The position numbers were made by a program, and so were the translations under genes. Positions 19,511 through 28,658 of a DNA stretch of 64,000 bases are shown here, one piece after another; position 1 is the stretch's first letter, and every line of letters begins with the position of its first letter. The stretch comes from Clostridium mediterraneense (GTDB lineage: Bacteria; Bacillota; Clostridia; Clostridiales; Clostridiaceae), in the NCBI RefSeq assembly GCF_900091705.1, contig NZ_LT594785.1:2318959-2382958 (forward strand). Reading direction: 5' to 3'. The notes below the pieces were generated by a model. That model searched no databases. It saw only the letters and a program-made list of their open reading frames with translations, and was not told where the DNA came from.

Positions 19511-19542
19511 AAAATGTATTAGATTTGCTGCTAATACATTTT
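19511..19542. terminator. Orphan terminator-like hairpin
   Basis: AAAATGTATTAG / CTAATACATTTT, 12-bp perfect stem, 8-nt loop, with an A9 run to the left giving a U-run for minus-strand transcripts. The nearest genes end or begin more than 300 bp away, so it may end a non-coding transcript. Confidence 0.5.
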
Positions 19543-19839
19543 AAAATAAATATTTTTGAAAAATAAGTTACTACAAGTATATATAATATATGAGAGCATA
19601 TTATATAAGCTTTTATCTTTATAATTTATATATAAATTTAAACTATCTATTCTTATTAAAAAACTATTTTAATACCAAAGGTATAGTTTATTTAATATTC
19701 CTTAATTAAATATCTTAATCATTATTTAATTACTTTATATATTCCATATATCTTATTTATAAAAAAATTAAACTTCTTTAATCTTTTAAAGACTTTATAC
19801 TTTAAAACTTATTTGTAATATATAAAATTAAATAAAATA

Positions 19840-19874
19840 AAGGTTTGAGAATATATAATCTATTCTCAAACCTT
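19840..19874 (-). terminator. Terminator after rRNA methyltransferase gene
   Basis: AAGGTTTGAGAATA / TATTCTCAAACCTT, 14-bp perfect stem, 7-nt loop, immediately 3' of the stop at 19880. Confidence 0.8.
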
Positions 19875-19879
19875 CTATC

Positions 19880-21247
19880 TTAATTTTTCTTAACTAACTT
19901 AGCTACATTTTCGATATGTGGAGTATGTGGAAACATATCCACAGGTTGAACTTCCACAGTTCTATATCCTTTTTCTTCTAGGATATTTAAGTCTCTTGCA
20001 AGTGTGCTAGGATCACAGCTAACATATACTATTCTTTTCGCATTTATATTACTAATAGCATCTAAAAGCTTAATGTCACAGCCTTTTCTTGGTGGGTCAA
20101 CCATAACAACATCTGCCTTAATACCTTTATTTATAAGTTCAGGTATTATTACTTCTGATTCACCAACAAAGAACTCTGCATTATCTATATTGTTTTCCTT
20201 AGCATTTATTTTTGCATTTTCTATAGCCTGTGGTATTATTTCTACTCCATACACCTTCTTTGCCATTTTAGATAAGAATAGTGTAATTGTACCTGTTCCA
20301 CAGTAAGCATCAAATACAGTTTCTTCTCCAGTCAATTTAGCATATTCTAGAGCTTTACTATATAAAACTTCTGTTTGAACAGGATTAACTTGGAAGAATG
20401 ATAATGGAGATATATTAAACTTGAACTCTCCTATATAGTCTGATATCGTATCTTCTCCCCATAAAGTAATACACTCTTTTCCTAATATAACATTAGTTTT
20501 TTCTGAGTTTATATTTTGAATTATACTTTTTAAACCTGCAATATTAGTTTTCATAATTTCAATAAACTCATCTTTATAAGGAAGATCTCTACCATTAGTA
20601 ACTATGACAACCATGACTTCATTAGTCTTGAATCCTCTTCTAACCATGATATGTCTTAGGATACCAGTTTCATCATATTCTCCATCTATGTTGTAAGGCT
20701 TTATCTTATGCTTCTTTATCCATTCTCTAGTAAGTGATATAACTTTATCAGCAACTTCATCCTGTATAATACAACTTTCCATATCCATAATCTCATGGCT
20801 TCTTGCAGCAAAGAATCCTATGCTAAGTTCTCCATTCTTAAGACCTATAGGTAGTTGTACCTTATTTCTATACTTTTCTGGTACTTCCATCCCTAAAGGA
20901 TCCTTAACAATACTTGAATCTAATTTTCCTATCTTTTGAATACAATCCTTCACTCTTTCCCATTTAAAATCAAGTTGTGATTTATATGAGTAGTGTTGAA
21001 GTTTACATCCACCAGAAGCTTTATGAGTACATTTTATTTCTTCCCTATTGTCAGCTCTTTCAATTACTTCAATTAATTTTCCATAAGCAAATTTTTTCTT
21101 TGCTTTTACTATTTTAACTCTTACTTTTTCACCTTTTAAGGCACCTTCTATAAAAATAGGAAAATTATCATTTATCTTAGCGACTCCTTCTCCTTCATAG
21201 CCTTGTGAAATTATGTCTAATATATATTCTTTATTTTTTTCTACCAT
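19880..21247 (-). CDS. rlmD: 23S rRNA (uracil-5-)-methyltransferase, RlmD/RlmCD family
   Basis: 455 residues. N-terminal TRAM domain (about 5-60: [14 protein letters not shown]), S-adenosylmethionine motif [16 protein letters not shown], and the catalytic Cys in [11 protein letters not shown]. It methylates U1939 and/or U747 of 23S rRNA; which one cannot be decided. The iron-sulfur Cys cluster is degenerate: C-T-H-K-A-S-G-G-C (73-81) lacks the middle Cys of C-x5-C-x2-C. The frame extends 11 codons upstream of the chosen ATG 21247, which is preceded by GAGGGTGAG. Monocistronic. Confidence 0.92.
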   Translation of the reverse strand: MVEKNKEYILDIISQGYEGEGVAKINDNFPIFIEGALKGEKVRVKIVKAKKKFAYGKLIEVIERADNREEIKCTHKASGGCKLQHYSYKSQLDFKWERVKDCIQKIGKLDSSIVKDPLGMEVPEKYRNKVQLPIGLKNGELSIGFFAARSHEIMDMESCIIQDEVADKVISLTREWIKKHKIKPYNIDGEYDETGILRHIMVRRGFKTNEVMVVIVTNGRDLPYKDEFIEIMKTNIAGLKSIIQNINSEKTNVILGKECITLWGEDTISDYIGEFKFNISPLSFFQVNPVQTEVLYSKALEYAKLTGEETVFDAYCGTGTITLFLSKMAKKVYGVEIIPQAIENAKINAKENNIDNAEFFVGESEVIIPELINKGIKADVVMVDPPRKGCDIKLLDAISNINAKRIVYVSCDPSTLARDLNILEEKGYRTVEVQPVDMFPHTPHIENVAKLVKKN

Positions 21248-21321
21248 AAGCAAACTCACCCTCATTTTTATTTCAATCACTAAAGTTTAACATAGCTAAA
21301 GCCTATTTACAACAAACCACA

Positions 21322-21675
21322 TTAACTTCTAAGTTCAAAAGTATTGCACATATTTGTTCCATTAACTGGAGAGTAAATTTGAACATCTTTCGCTGTACAA
21401 TCTCCATTAGTATTATATTTGCATTTTCCTGCATCACAATAAATCTTTGGATGTACAGGTGATCCATCAAATACATCTTGCTTTAAAATTCCTGTATAAT
21501 TAGTATTAATGCTATTTTTTATGTTATTCATTAAGTTGTCTTTTGAATAAGTACTACAATTTGTTTCCTTTATTTGATCAGCTGTCTTACCCTTTATATG
21601 GATTTTTGAAGCTTCACATAGGCAACCACGATTGTTTGAACAATCGACTTCATTACAAACTAATTTTTGCTGCAT
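21322..21675 (-). CDS. DUF1540 protein with two Cys-rich repeats
   Basis: 117 residues with two DUF1540 units: C-N-E-V-D-C-S-N-N-R-G-C-L-C (8-21) ending N-C-S-T-Y, and C-D-A-G-K-C-K-Y-N-T-N-G-D-C (about 80-93) ending M-C-N-T-F. The Cys spacing suggests metal binding. DUF1540 proteins are common in spore-forming Firmicutes; function is not known to me. AAAGGAG precedes the ATG. Probably cytoplasmic or spore-associated (inference only). Confidence 0.88.
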   Translation of the reverse strand: MQQKLVCNEVDCSNNRGCLCEASKIHIKGKTADQIKETNCSTYSKDNLMNNIKNSINTNYTGILKQDVFDGSPVHPKIYCDAGKCKYNTNGDCTAKDVQIYSPVNGTNMCNTFELRS

Positions 21676-21738
21676 AAAATCACTCCTTTACTATTTCTCT
21701 ATTATGTTTCTCTATAAAAAAAATTTCATACCTTAAAT

Positions 21739-21804
21739 TTAGATAAAGAAAAAAGCACCAAATCTCAGAAATGGTGCTAACAAATAGTAAGGAACAGTTG
21801 CCAT
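21739..21804 (-). CDS. Possible 21-residue hydrophobic peptide
   Basis: ATG at 21804 opens a 21-codon frame starting M-A-T-V-P-Y-Y-L-L-A-P-F and ending F-G-A-F-F-F-I. It is hydrophobic enough for one membrane helix. AGGGAT lies just before the ATG (weak ribosome-binding site). The distal half is encoded by the stem and U-run of the terminator at 21752-21777, so the frame may be open by chance (T-runs read as Phe). Listed as a candidate only. Confidence 0.25.
   Translation of the reverse strand: MATVPYYLLAPFLRFGAFFFI
21752..21777 (-). terminator. Minus-strand terminator of a putative small transcript
   Basis: On the minus strand AGCACCA ... TGGTGCT followed by a six-T run. 11-nt loop. No annotated gene ends here; pyk already has its own terminator upstream. 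Confidence 0.7.
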
Positions 21805-21981
21805 TTTATCCCTATTAATAGTCTTACATAATTGATAAGACAATATACACTATTATATTGTATATTTGCTCTTTTAAATGTTAACATTTTGTAAATTTTT
21901 ATTCAAGCCAAAATTTATTATAAATTAAAGTTTATAAAAGTACAACTCTATTTAATATTCCAGTATTAAACTATCAATTTT

Positions 21982-22010
21982 AAAGAGCATCTCGATACGA
22001 GATGCTCTTT
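21982..22010. terminator. pyk terminator, 13-bp stem
   Basis: AAAGAGCATCTCG / CGAGATGCTCTTT with loop ATA, 14 bases 3' of the pyk stop codon. Confidence 0.85.
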
Positions 22011-22023
22011 TTATTTATTTAAA

Positions 22024-23439
22024 TTATTTTACAACACTTACTTTTAATAAATCTGTTGCTCCAACTTCATTTGCAAGTCCAGCAGCTAATACTACTGTAT
22101 CTCCTTCTTTTACAAAGTTCTTTTCCTTTGCAATTTTAACTGATGTTTCAAGTATTTCATCTGTTGAGCTCATCTTTTCTGCAACTACTGGGAATACTCC
22201 AAAGCTTAATGCTAACTTCTTAGCAACTCTTTCGTCTGGTGTGATAGCTATTACTGGGCTATCTGGTCTACATTGTGAAATTCTGCTTGCTGTAGCACCT
22301 GACTTTGTAGCTGATATAATTGCTGTAGCCTTTAATTCATGTGCTGCATTACATGCTGCTCTTGAAATAACTCCTGCTATAGCTGGTGTATGCTTCTTAG
22401 CTTTTGATTTAGCTATTTCATAATCTAATTCCATTTCAGCTTGTTCAGCTATTCTAGCCATTGTTTGAACTGATTCTAAAGGCCAACTTCCGTTTGCTGA
22501 TTCACCACTTAACATGATAGCATCTGTTCCATCTAAGATAGCATTAGCTATATCTGAAACTTCAGCTCTTGTTGGTCTTGGGTTTCTTATCATAGAATCT
22601 AACATTTGTGTAGCTGTAATAACTGGTTTTCCAGCTTCATTACATTTTCTGATCATCATCTTTTGAGCTGCAGGAACATTTTCTATTGGAATTTCAACCC
22701 CAAGGTCTCCTCTAGCTACCATGATTCCATCTGAAGCTTCGATTATTGAATCGATATTGTCTACACCTTCTTGGTTTTCTATCTTTGAGTAGATTTGAAT
22801 ATCTTCTCCACCATTTGCATTTAATACTTCTCTTATAGCAATAACGTCTTCTGCTTTTCTTATGAATGAAGCAGCAACTATATTAACCTTCATTTCACAT
22901 CCAAAGATAAGGTCTGCTTTATCTTTATCTGTCATAGCTGGTAACTTAATTGAAACTCCTGGAACATTAACTCCCTTGTGAGTTCCTACTATACCTGTAT
23001 TCTTAACAACACAGTGGATAGCATTTCCTTCGATTGATTCAACTTCTAAACCAACTAAACCATCATCTATTAAAATAATATTTCCTGGTTTAACATCATT
23101 TGCAAGTCCTTCATAAGTTACTGAACATTTTGTTGTGTCCCCAATAACATCTCCACCAGCATAAACTGTGAATTTGTCTCCCATTGTTAATTCAACTTTG
23201 CTTGGTTCAAATTTTCCTGTTCTTATTTCAGGTCCTTTTGTATCTAAAAGAATAGCAACTTCTTTACCAAGTTTCTTTGATAATTCTCTAACCTTAAGCA
23301 TTCTTCCTTTATGTTCTTCATGATCTCCGTGTGAGAAATTATGTCTTGAAGCATTCATTCCTGCTTCTATTATCTTTGATAAAATTTCTTCATTTTCACT
23401 TGCTGGTCCTATTGTACAAACCATTTTAGTCTTTCTCAT
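22024..23439 (-). CDS. pyk: Pyruvate kinase
   Basis: 471 residues. N-terminal M-R-K-T-K-M-V-C-T-I-G-P-A-S and the H-N-F-S-H-G substrate loop, D-T-K-G-P-E-I-R, K-I-E-N-Q-E-G and M-V-A-R-G-D-L-G-V-E-I-P active-site motifs, and T-Q-M-L-D-S-M. Converts phosphoenolpyruvate and ADP to pyruvate and ATP, the last step of glycolysis. It lacks the extra C-terminal PEP-utiliser-like domain present in Bacillus enzymes. Follows pfkA by 63 bp in the same direction, so the pair forms a glycolytic operon from the pfkA promoter. CAGGAGTG precedes the ATG. Confidence 0.97.
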   Translation of the reverse strand: MRKTKMVCTIGPASENEEILSKIIEAGMNASRHNFSHGDHEEHKGRMLKVRELSKKLGKEVAILLDTKGPEIRTGKFEPSKVELTMGDKFTVYAGGDVIGDTTKCSVTYEGLANDVKPGNIILIDDGLVGLEVESIEGNAIHCVVKNTGIVGTHKGVNVPGVSIKLPAMTDKDKADLIFGCEMKVNIVAASFIRKAEDVIAIREVLNANGGEDIQIYSKIENQEGVDNIDSIIEASDGIMVARGDLGVEIPIENVPAAQKMMIRKCNEAGKPVITATQMLDSMIRNPRPTRAEVSDIANAILDGTDAIMLSGESANGSWPLESVQTMARIAEQAEMELDYEIAKSKAKKHTPAIAGVISRAACNAAHELKATAIISATKSGATASRISQCRPDSPVIAITPDERVAKKLALSFGVFPVVAEKMSSTDEILETSVKIAKEKNFVKEGDTVVLAAGLANEVGATDLLKVSVVK

Positions 23440-23502
23440 TTTACAACACTCCTGTCTTAATTTAATAAAACCCTATTTTTTTTATATAATTAATTCACAA
23501 AA

Positions 23503-24462
23503 TTATCTATTTATAGCATTAGCCATATCATAAAGTTCTCTATCAAAACTTCTTGGAACTGCTATGGCTTCATCAATGTCCATATCAATAATCTTGTTAT
23601 CCTTAATTCCTACAACTCTTGCAGTTTTACCTTCAAGTAAAAGTTCAACTGCTCTTGCTCCAAGCTTTGAAGCAAGTACTCTATCTGATGGAGTTGGACT
23701 TCCACCTCTTTGTATATGTCCTAAGATAGTTGCTCTTGTTTCAGCACCTGTCTTTTCTTCTATATATTCAGCTAATTCTGAAGATCCTCCAACACCTTCT
23801 GCTACTATTATAATAGTATGTGTCTTTCCTTTTGTCTTTCCTTCAATAATTTGCTTACATATTTCATCTTTATCAAAATCTAATTCTGGAACAATTATTG
23901 CTTCAGCACCACTTGCTATACCTGAGTATAAAGCAAGGTCTCCACAATTTCTTCCCATCACTTCAATAACTGATACTCTATCATGTGATGTAGATGTATC
24001 TCTTAACTTACTAATAGCATCTGCAATAGTTTCTAATGCTGTATCAAAGCCTATTGTAAGATCTGTATATGATAAGTCATTATCTATTGTTGCTGGAATA
24101 CCTACTGTTTTAACACCAAGTTTTGACAATAATTTTGCTCCCATAAATGAGCCATCTCCGCCAGCTACAACTAAAGCATCTACTCCGTTGTCTTTTAACA
24201 AGTTGGCAGCATGTTGTCTAACCTCTTCTTGTTTAAACTCTGGACATCTAGCAGTTCTTAAAACAGTACCACCTCTGTGAATTATATCTGAAACACTACA
24301 TCTATTCATTTCTATAAGTTCACCATTAATTAATCCACTATATCCTCTTTTAACACCAACCACTTCAATCCCCTTGTGAAGTGCCATTCTTACAACAGCT
24401 CTTATGGCTGCATTCATTCCTGGTGCATCTCCACCACTTGTTAAAATAGCTATTTTTTTCAT
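23503..24462 (-). CDS. pfkA: ATP-dependent 6-phosphofructokinase
   Basis: 319 residues, the standard bacterial length. [14 protein letters not shown] at 8-21, G-G-D-G-S-F-M-G-A (ATP site), T-I-D-N-D-L (catalytic Asp), and G-H-I-Q-R-G-G-S-P. Phosphorylates fructose 6-phosphate to the 1,6-bisphosphate, committing step of glycolysis. First gene of the pfkA-pyk unit; a sigma-A-like promoter lies about 145 bp upstream. GGAGG lies seven bases before the ATG. Confidence 0.97.
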   Translation of the reverse strand: MKKIAILTSGGDAPGMNAAIRAVVRMALHKGIEVVGVKRGYSGLINGELIEMNRCSVSDIIHRGGTVLRTARCPEFKQEEVRQHAANLLKDNGVDALVVAGGDGSFMGAKLLSKLGVKTVGIPATIDNDLSYTDLTIGFDTALETIADAISKLRDTSTSHDRVSVIEVMGRNCGDLALYSGIASGAEAIIVPELDFDKDEICKQIIEGKTKGKTHTIIIVAEGVGGSSELAEYIEEKTGAETRATILGHIQRGGSPTPSDRVLASKLGARAVELLLEGKTARVVGIKDNKIIDMDIDEAIAVPRSFDRELYDMANAINR

Positions 24463-24602
24463 GATATTCCTCCTTCACACCACAGGGTCAATAAAAGTCC
24501 CACAGGTGCTATTTTTTACCCACTTCAATAAGAAACTTTAAATTCATTATTCATAACAAAAGTCTCAGTTTCATAATTCCTATAAATCTTCTATCACTAA
24601 TA

Positions 24603-24631
24603 ATTTTACTTAAAGTACAGGCTATTTTCAA
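24603..24631 (-). promoter_or_regulatory. Putative sigma-A promoter for pfkA-pyk
   Basis: On the minus strand TTGAAA (24626-24631), 17-base spacer, TAAAAT (24603-24608). Spacing is ideal and it is the best match in the pfkA upstream region. Confidence 0.55.
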
Positions 24632-24806
24632 GCTTTTTATGTAGAATTGAATAAAAAAAGGAGGTTATTTTTTGAATTTATAACTTATATAGCTATTTAT
24701 ACTTTATATTTCTTATTATTATTTTGTATATAAATCACTTATTTTAAACATAATTTATTAAATTTATCAGAAAAATTTTAACTCTATAATATTTTTTATA
24801 TAAAAA

Positions 24807-24841
24807 TAGAGTTAATTTCTTAATTAAAGAAATTAACTCTA
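24807..24841 (-). terminator. dnaE terminator, 15-bp stem
   Basis: TAGAGTTAATTTCTT / AAGAAATTAACTCTA, perfect stem, 5-nt loop, A-run on its left side in the plus strand. About 40 bases 3' of the dnaE stop. Confidence 0.8.
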
Positions 24842-24881
24842 CAAAATTTAAAATTATTTTAATTCATTTAAATTTCATAAT

Positions 24882-27800
24882 TTAGTCAATTAGCTTTACA
24901 TTTTCTTGTCCAAATTTCTTCTCTAAAAATTTCACTACCTCTTTCTCTGTATCAACCCAACAATCTCTAGATAATCTAAAACTTTGTTTTTCTTTAGCTG
25001 CTACTAAATATAGTGGTGTATCCCCTTTAAATGGCTCTAATACTACTTTTAATACTTTGTTTATATCTCTAGCTTTCTGAGCATCTTCTACTCTTATATA
25101 AAGTTTTGAAGAATTAACATTCTCTAATATTTTTATTTCTTCACAAAGAATTTTTGCTTCTTCTTCCTCTTTAAATGAAACTCTTCCTCTAACTACTACA
25201 AGTAAATCTTCATGTACTAGTGAATTACATCTTTCTAAGGTTTTAGGGAATATAACAAGTTCTATTGAACCACTTAAATCTTCTAGAGTTGCAAATGCCA
25301 TAATTGTATTATTTCTAGTTACTTTTCTTGAAACTCTAGTTAAAGTTCCACCTATTATTACTCTATCACCATCATTAAGATTAACATCACTTTCAAGCAT
25401 AGTATCAGTACTTTCTTCAAGCTTTTTATGTTCATCAATTATAGTACCTATCTCTATTGAAGTCTGTTGTTTTAGACTTTCTTTATATTCATCTAAAGGA
25501 TGTCCTGTTATATAAAGCCCTGTCATTTCTTTCTCCATAGCAAGAAGCTGTTTTTTAGGGAACTCTTTTATATTTGGATAAGTAATCTCTAAACTTTCTG
25601 AATCATTATTAGCAAGTGAAGCAAATAATGACATTTGTCCATCTATATTCTTTTTCTTTTGAGAAGCTATACCATCTAATAATTTCTCATGAACACTCAT
25701 TAGTCTAGATCTAAATACCCCAAATTCATCAAAAGCTCCTGCTTTAATTAAACTTTCAACAGCTCTTTTATTTATTGCTCCAAGCTCCATCTTATTACAG
25801 AAATTCATAAGTGAAGTGAATCTTCCCTTTTCTTCTCTAGCTTCAACAATTGCATCAACAACATTTACTCCCACATTTTTTATAGCTACTAAACCAAATC
25901 TAATACTATTTCCTTTAACAGTAAACTTTGAAAAACTTTCATTAATATCTGGAGGTAAAACTTCTATACCTAAATTTTTAGCCGTTCTTATATATTCTGC
26001 AACTTTTTCACTTGTTCCCATAAATGAGTTAAGCATAGCTGCTATATATTCTACTGGATAATATCTCATTAAATATGCAGTTTGATATCCAATTACGGCA
26101 TATGCCGCAGCATGACTCTTATTAAAGGCGTAAGAAGCAAAATCCATCATAGAATCAAATATTTTATTAGCTATATCAGCTGGAATACCTCTTCTTTCAC
26201 AACCTTCAACCTCAACATTTCCATTCTCATCTACAATTCCATAAATGAAGTTCTTTCTTTCTTCTTCCATTACTTCATGTTTCTTTTTAGACATAGCTCT
26301 TCTTACAAGGTCACTTCTTCCCATTGAGTAACCAGCAAGCTTTCTAACTATCTCCATAACTTGTTCTTGATAAACCATAACTCCATATGTAACATCAAGA
26401 ATGCTTTCTAATGATTCATGCATATAATTAACCTTATCAGCATTTCTCTTACCTTCTATATATCTTGGAATTTCAGCCATTGGACCTGGTCTATAAAGAG
26501 ATATACCAGCTATAATATCTTCAAAACAGTCTGGTTTTAATTCTTTCATGAAAGAAGTCATTCCAGCTGATTCAAGTTGAAATACCCCAGCTGTTTTTCC
26601 ATCACCAATCATGTTATAAACTTCAGGATCTGAAAAATCTATATTATCTAAGTCTACTATCTCTCCCCTATTTTCTTTAATCATTTTAACCGCATCATCC
26701 ATAACAGTTAAAGTTCTTAAACCAAGGAAGTCCATCTTTAATAATCCAAGCTCTTCAAGAGTTGTCATATCAAATTGAGTTACTATAGATTCTTCATTCT
26801 TTTGTAGTGGAACATATTCAACAAGTGGCTTAGAAGCAATAACAACACCAGCCGCATGAGTTGATGAGTGTCTTGGTAAACCTTCTAGCCTTTTACTTAT
26901 GTCTATAAGTTCTCTTACTCTATCTTCTTCATCATAAGCCATTTTTAATTCTGGATTAAGCTCTAAGGCTTTTTCTATGGTTATTCCAAGCATTGTAGGT
27001 ATCATTTTAGCTATTCTGTCTACTTCACTATATGAATAGTTCATAGCTCTACCAACATCTCTTATACAAGCTCTAGGAGCCATTGTTCCAAATGTTATAA
27101 TCTGAGCTACATTATCTACCCCATATTTTTCAACAACATAATCTATAACTAGCTGTCTTTTTTCATAACAAAAGTCTGAATCTATATCGGGCATACTTAC
27201 TCTCTCTGGATTTAAGAAACGTTCAAAAAGTAAACTATACTTTATAGGGTCTATTTTTGTTATTCCAAGAGTATAAGCAACTATTGAACCAGCTGCTGAA
27301 CCTCTCCCTGGACCAGTTGGTATATCATTATCAATTGCATATTTTATAAAATCCCAAACTATTAGAAAGTAATCAACATATCCCATCTGTTTAATTACAC
27401 CAAGCTCATAAAGAAGTCTTTCAACTAATTTATTTGCTTCTTCATTATCTTTTGAAAACTCAATAACTTCATTGTAATTAAAATCATAATTAAATTTTTC
27501 AAATACCTTATATCTTTTAACTAAGCCTTCAAAACAAGTTTGTGATAAATATTCATAAGGATCATCAAAACCTTCAGGTAATGGATATACTGGTAATTTT
27601 GAAACATGGAACTCATAATCAAAATTACACATCTCTGCAATTTTAACTGTATTCTCTAGAGCCTCTGGAACATGTGAAAATATCTCCCACATTTCTTCTG
27701 GTGACTTTATATAAAATTGATCTGAACCATATCTCATTCTTTTTTCATCTTCGATAGTTTTACCTGTCTGAATACAAAGTAAAATATCGTGAGCTGTAAA

Positions 27801-28448
27801 ATCTTCCTCATATATGTAATGAAGGTCATTTGTTACTACAAGTGGAATATCAAGCTCTTTTGAAAGCTGTATATTTATCTCATTAACTTTTCTTTGCTCT
27901 TCAATTCCATGATTTTGTAATTCTAAATAAAATCCATCTTTAAATGTATTCTTATAGAAAAGTGCTGCTTCTCTAGCTTTTTCAATATTTCCATTTAAAA
28001 TTGCTTTTTGAACTTCTCCTCCAAGACAAGCACTTAAAGCAATAAGACCTTCTGAATGTTTTTCAAGAAAAGCCCTATCTATTCTTGGTTTGTAATAAAA
28101 ACCTTCAATAGAAGCAGTCGAAACTATCTTCATAAGATTTTTATAACCAATTTCATTTTTAACTAATAAAACTAAATGATGTGTCTTATTATCAGAATCT
28201 TGTTGTTTTATATGCATAGACTTTGGAACAACATATACTTCACAACCAAGAATAGGCTTTATACCTTGTTTCTTAGCTTCTTTATAAAATTCAACACATC
28301 CATACATTACACCATGATCAGTAAGTGCAATACTATCCATACCTAACTCTTTAGTTCTAGCTAAAATTTTAGAAATTTTACCTGAACCATCAAGTAAGCT
28401 ATAACCTGAGTGGACATGTAGATGTACAAACTTTTTCTTTTCGTCCAA
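24882..28448 (-). CDS. dnaE: DNA polymerase III alpha subunit (DnaE)
   Basis: 1188 residues. N-terminal PHP domain (H-L-H-V-H-S-G-Y-S-L-L-D-G), polymerase core G-R-G-S-A-A-G-S-I and catalytic M-P-D-I-D-S-D-F, helix-hairpin-helix region, and a C-terminal OB fold (R-V-I-I-G-G-T-L-T-R-V-S). In Firmicutes this DnaE extends primers on the lagging strand while PolC does bulk synthesis. The frame can be opened at ATG 28466, but that lacks a ribosome-binding site; GGAAGGAGTGGTTATT directly precedes TTG 28448, so the TTG giving M-D-E-K-K-K-F is preferred. Confidence 0.95.
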   Translation of the reverse strand: MDEKKKFVHLHVHSGYSLLDGSGKISKILARTKELGMDSIALTDHGVMYGCVEFYKEAKKQGIKPILGCEVYVVPKSMHIKQQDSDNKTHHLVLLVKNEIGYKNLMKIVSTASIEGFYYKPRIDRAFLEKHSEGLIALSACLGGEVQKAILNGNIEKAREAALFYKNTFKDGFYLELQNHGIEEQRKVNEINIQLSKELDIPLVVTNDLHYIYEEDFTAHDILLCIQTGKTIEDEKRMRYGSDQFYIKSPEEMWEIFSHVPEALENTVKIAEMCNFDYEFHVSKLPVYPLPEGFDDPYEYLSQTCFEGLVKRYKVFEKFNYDFNYNEVIEFSKDNEEANKLVERLLYELGVIKQMGYVDYFLIVWDFIKYAIDNDIPTGPGRGSAAGSIVAYTLGITKIDPIKYSLLFERFLNPERVSMPDIDSDFCYEKRQLVIDYVVEKYGVDNVAQIITFGTMAPRACIRDVGRAMNYSYSEVDRIAKMIPTMLGITIEKALELNPELKMAYDEEDRVRELIDISKRLEGLPRHSSTHAAGVVIASKPLVEYVPLQKNEESIVTQFDMTTLEELGLLKMDFLGLRTLTVMDDAVKMIKENRGEIVDLDNIDFSDPEVYNMIGDGKTAGVFQLESAGMTSFMKELKPDCFEDIIAGISLYRPGPMAEIPRYIEGKRNADKVNYMHESLESILDVTYGVMVYQEQVMEIVRKLAGYSMGRSDLVRRAMSKKKHEVMEEERKNFIYGIVDENGNVEVEGCERRGIPADIANKIFDSMMDFASYAFNKSHAAAYAVIGYQTAYLMRYYPVEYIAAMLNSFMGTSEKVAEYIRTAKNLGIEVLPPDINESFSKFTVKGNSIRFGLVAIKNVGVNVVDAIVEAREEKGRFTSLMNFCNKMELGAINKRAVESLIKAGAFDEFGVFRSRLMSVHEKLLDGIASQKKKNIDGQMSLFASLANNDSESLEITYPNIKEFPKKQLLAMEKEMTGLYITGHPLDEYKESLKQQTSIEIGTIIDEHKKLEESTDTMLESDVNLNDGDRVIIGGTLTRVSRKVTRNNTIMAFATLEDLSGSIELVIFPKTLERCNSLVHEDLLVVVRGRVSFKEEEEAKILCEEIKILENVNSSKLYIRVEDAQKARDINKVLKVVLEPFKGDTPLYLVAAKEKQSFRLSRDCWVDTEKEVVKFLEKKFGQENVKLID

Positions 28449-28580
28449 AATAACCACTCCTTCCATTATTTTATTTTTTATTTATTTTAAAAATTAATCA
28501 CATTTTTAGATTTTTCTCATAGGATATACTATAGAAAACCATTGATAGCTTCTTTTCAACACATATTTTAAAATAAAACT

Positions 28581-28613
28581 AATGCTAGGTGTTAATCTCC
28601 CTCACCTAGCATT
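28581..28613 (-). terminator. whiA terminator
   Basis: AATGCTAGGTG / CACCTAGCATT, 11-bp perfect stem, about 45 bases 3' of whiA, with a T-rich minus-strand tail. Confidence 0.75.
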
Positions 28614-28658
28614 TTAACATATTTAAGATACCACAGAGTTGATATCTATATATTTTCT

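Larger units (their letters stand above)
19172..19879. other. 708-bp AT-rich intergenic region
   Basis: No coding region with a credible start and ribosome-binding site was found on either strand. It contains the collagen-gene promoter region near its left end, an isolated hairpin (19511-19542) not adjacent to any gene, and the terminator of the rRNA methyltransferase gene at 19840-19874. Confidence 0.6.
21676..22023. other. 348-bp region between pyk and the DUF1540 gene
   Basis: Holds the pyk terminator (21982-22010), a second strong minus-strand terminator (21752-21777) and, between them, a stretch with a 6-bp hairpin GTCTTA/TAAGAC and a 21-codon open frame. The second terminator is not needed for any annotated gene, so a small transcript from about 21870 to 21745 is plausible. 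Confidence 0.55.
24463..24881. other. 419-bp pfkA leader and dnaE 3' region
   Basis: Carries the pfkA promoter (24603-24631) with a leader of about 140 nt that includes CCTGTGG twice, and the dnaE terminator at 24807-24841. No gene seen; a plus-strand AGGAGG near 24660 is followed by only three codons. Confidence 0.6.

Noticed and set aside
23564-24280. 238-codon frame antisense to pfkA
   Set aside because: Antisense shadow of a fully conserved gene; no initiation signal and Ser/Ile/Pro-rich composition typical of complement frames.
24655-24682. AGGAGG followed by a TTG on the plus strand
   Set aside because: The frame stops after three codons; no gene.
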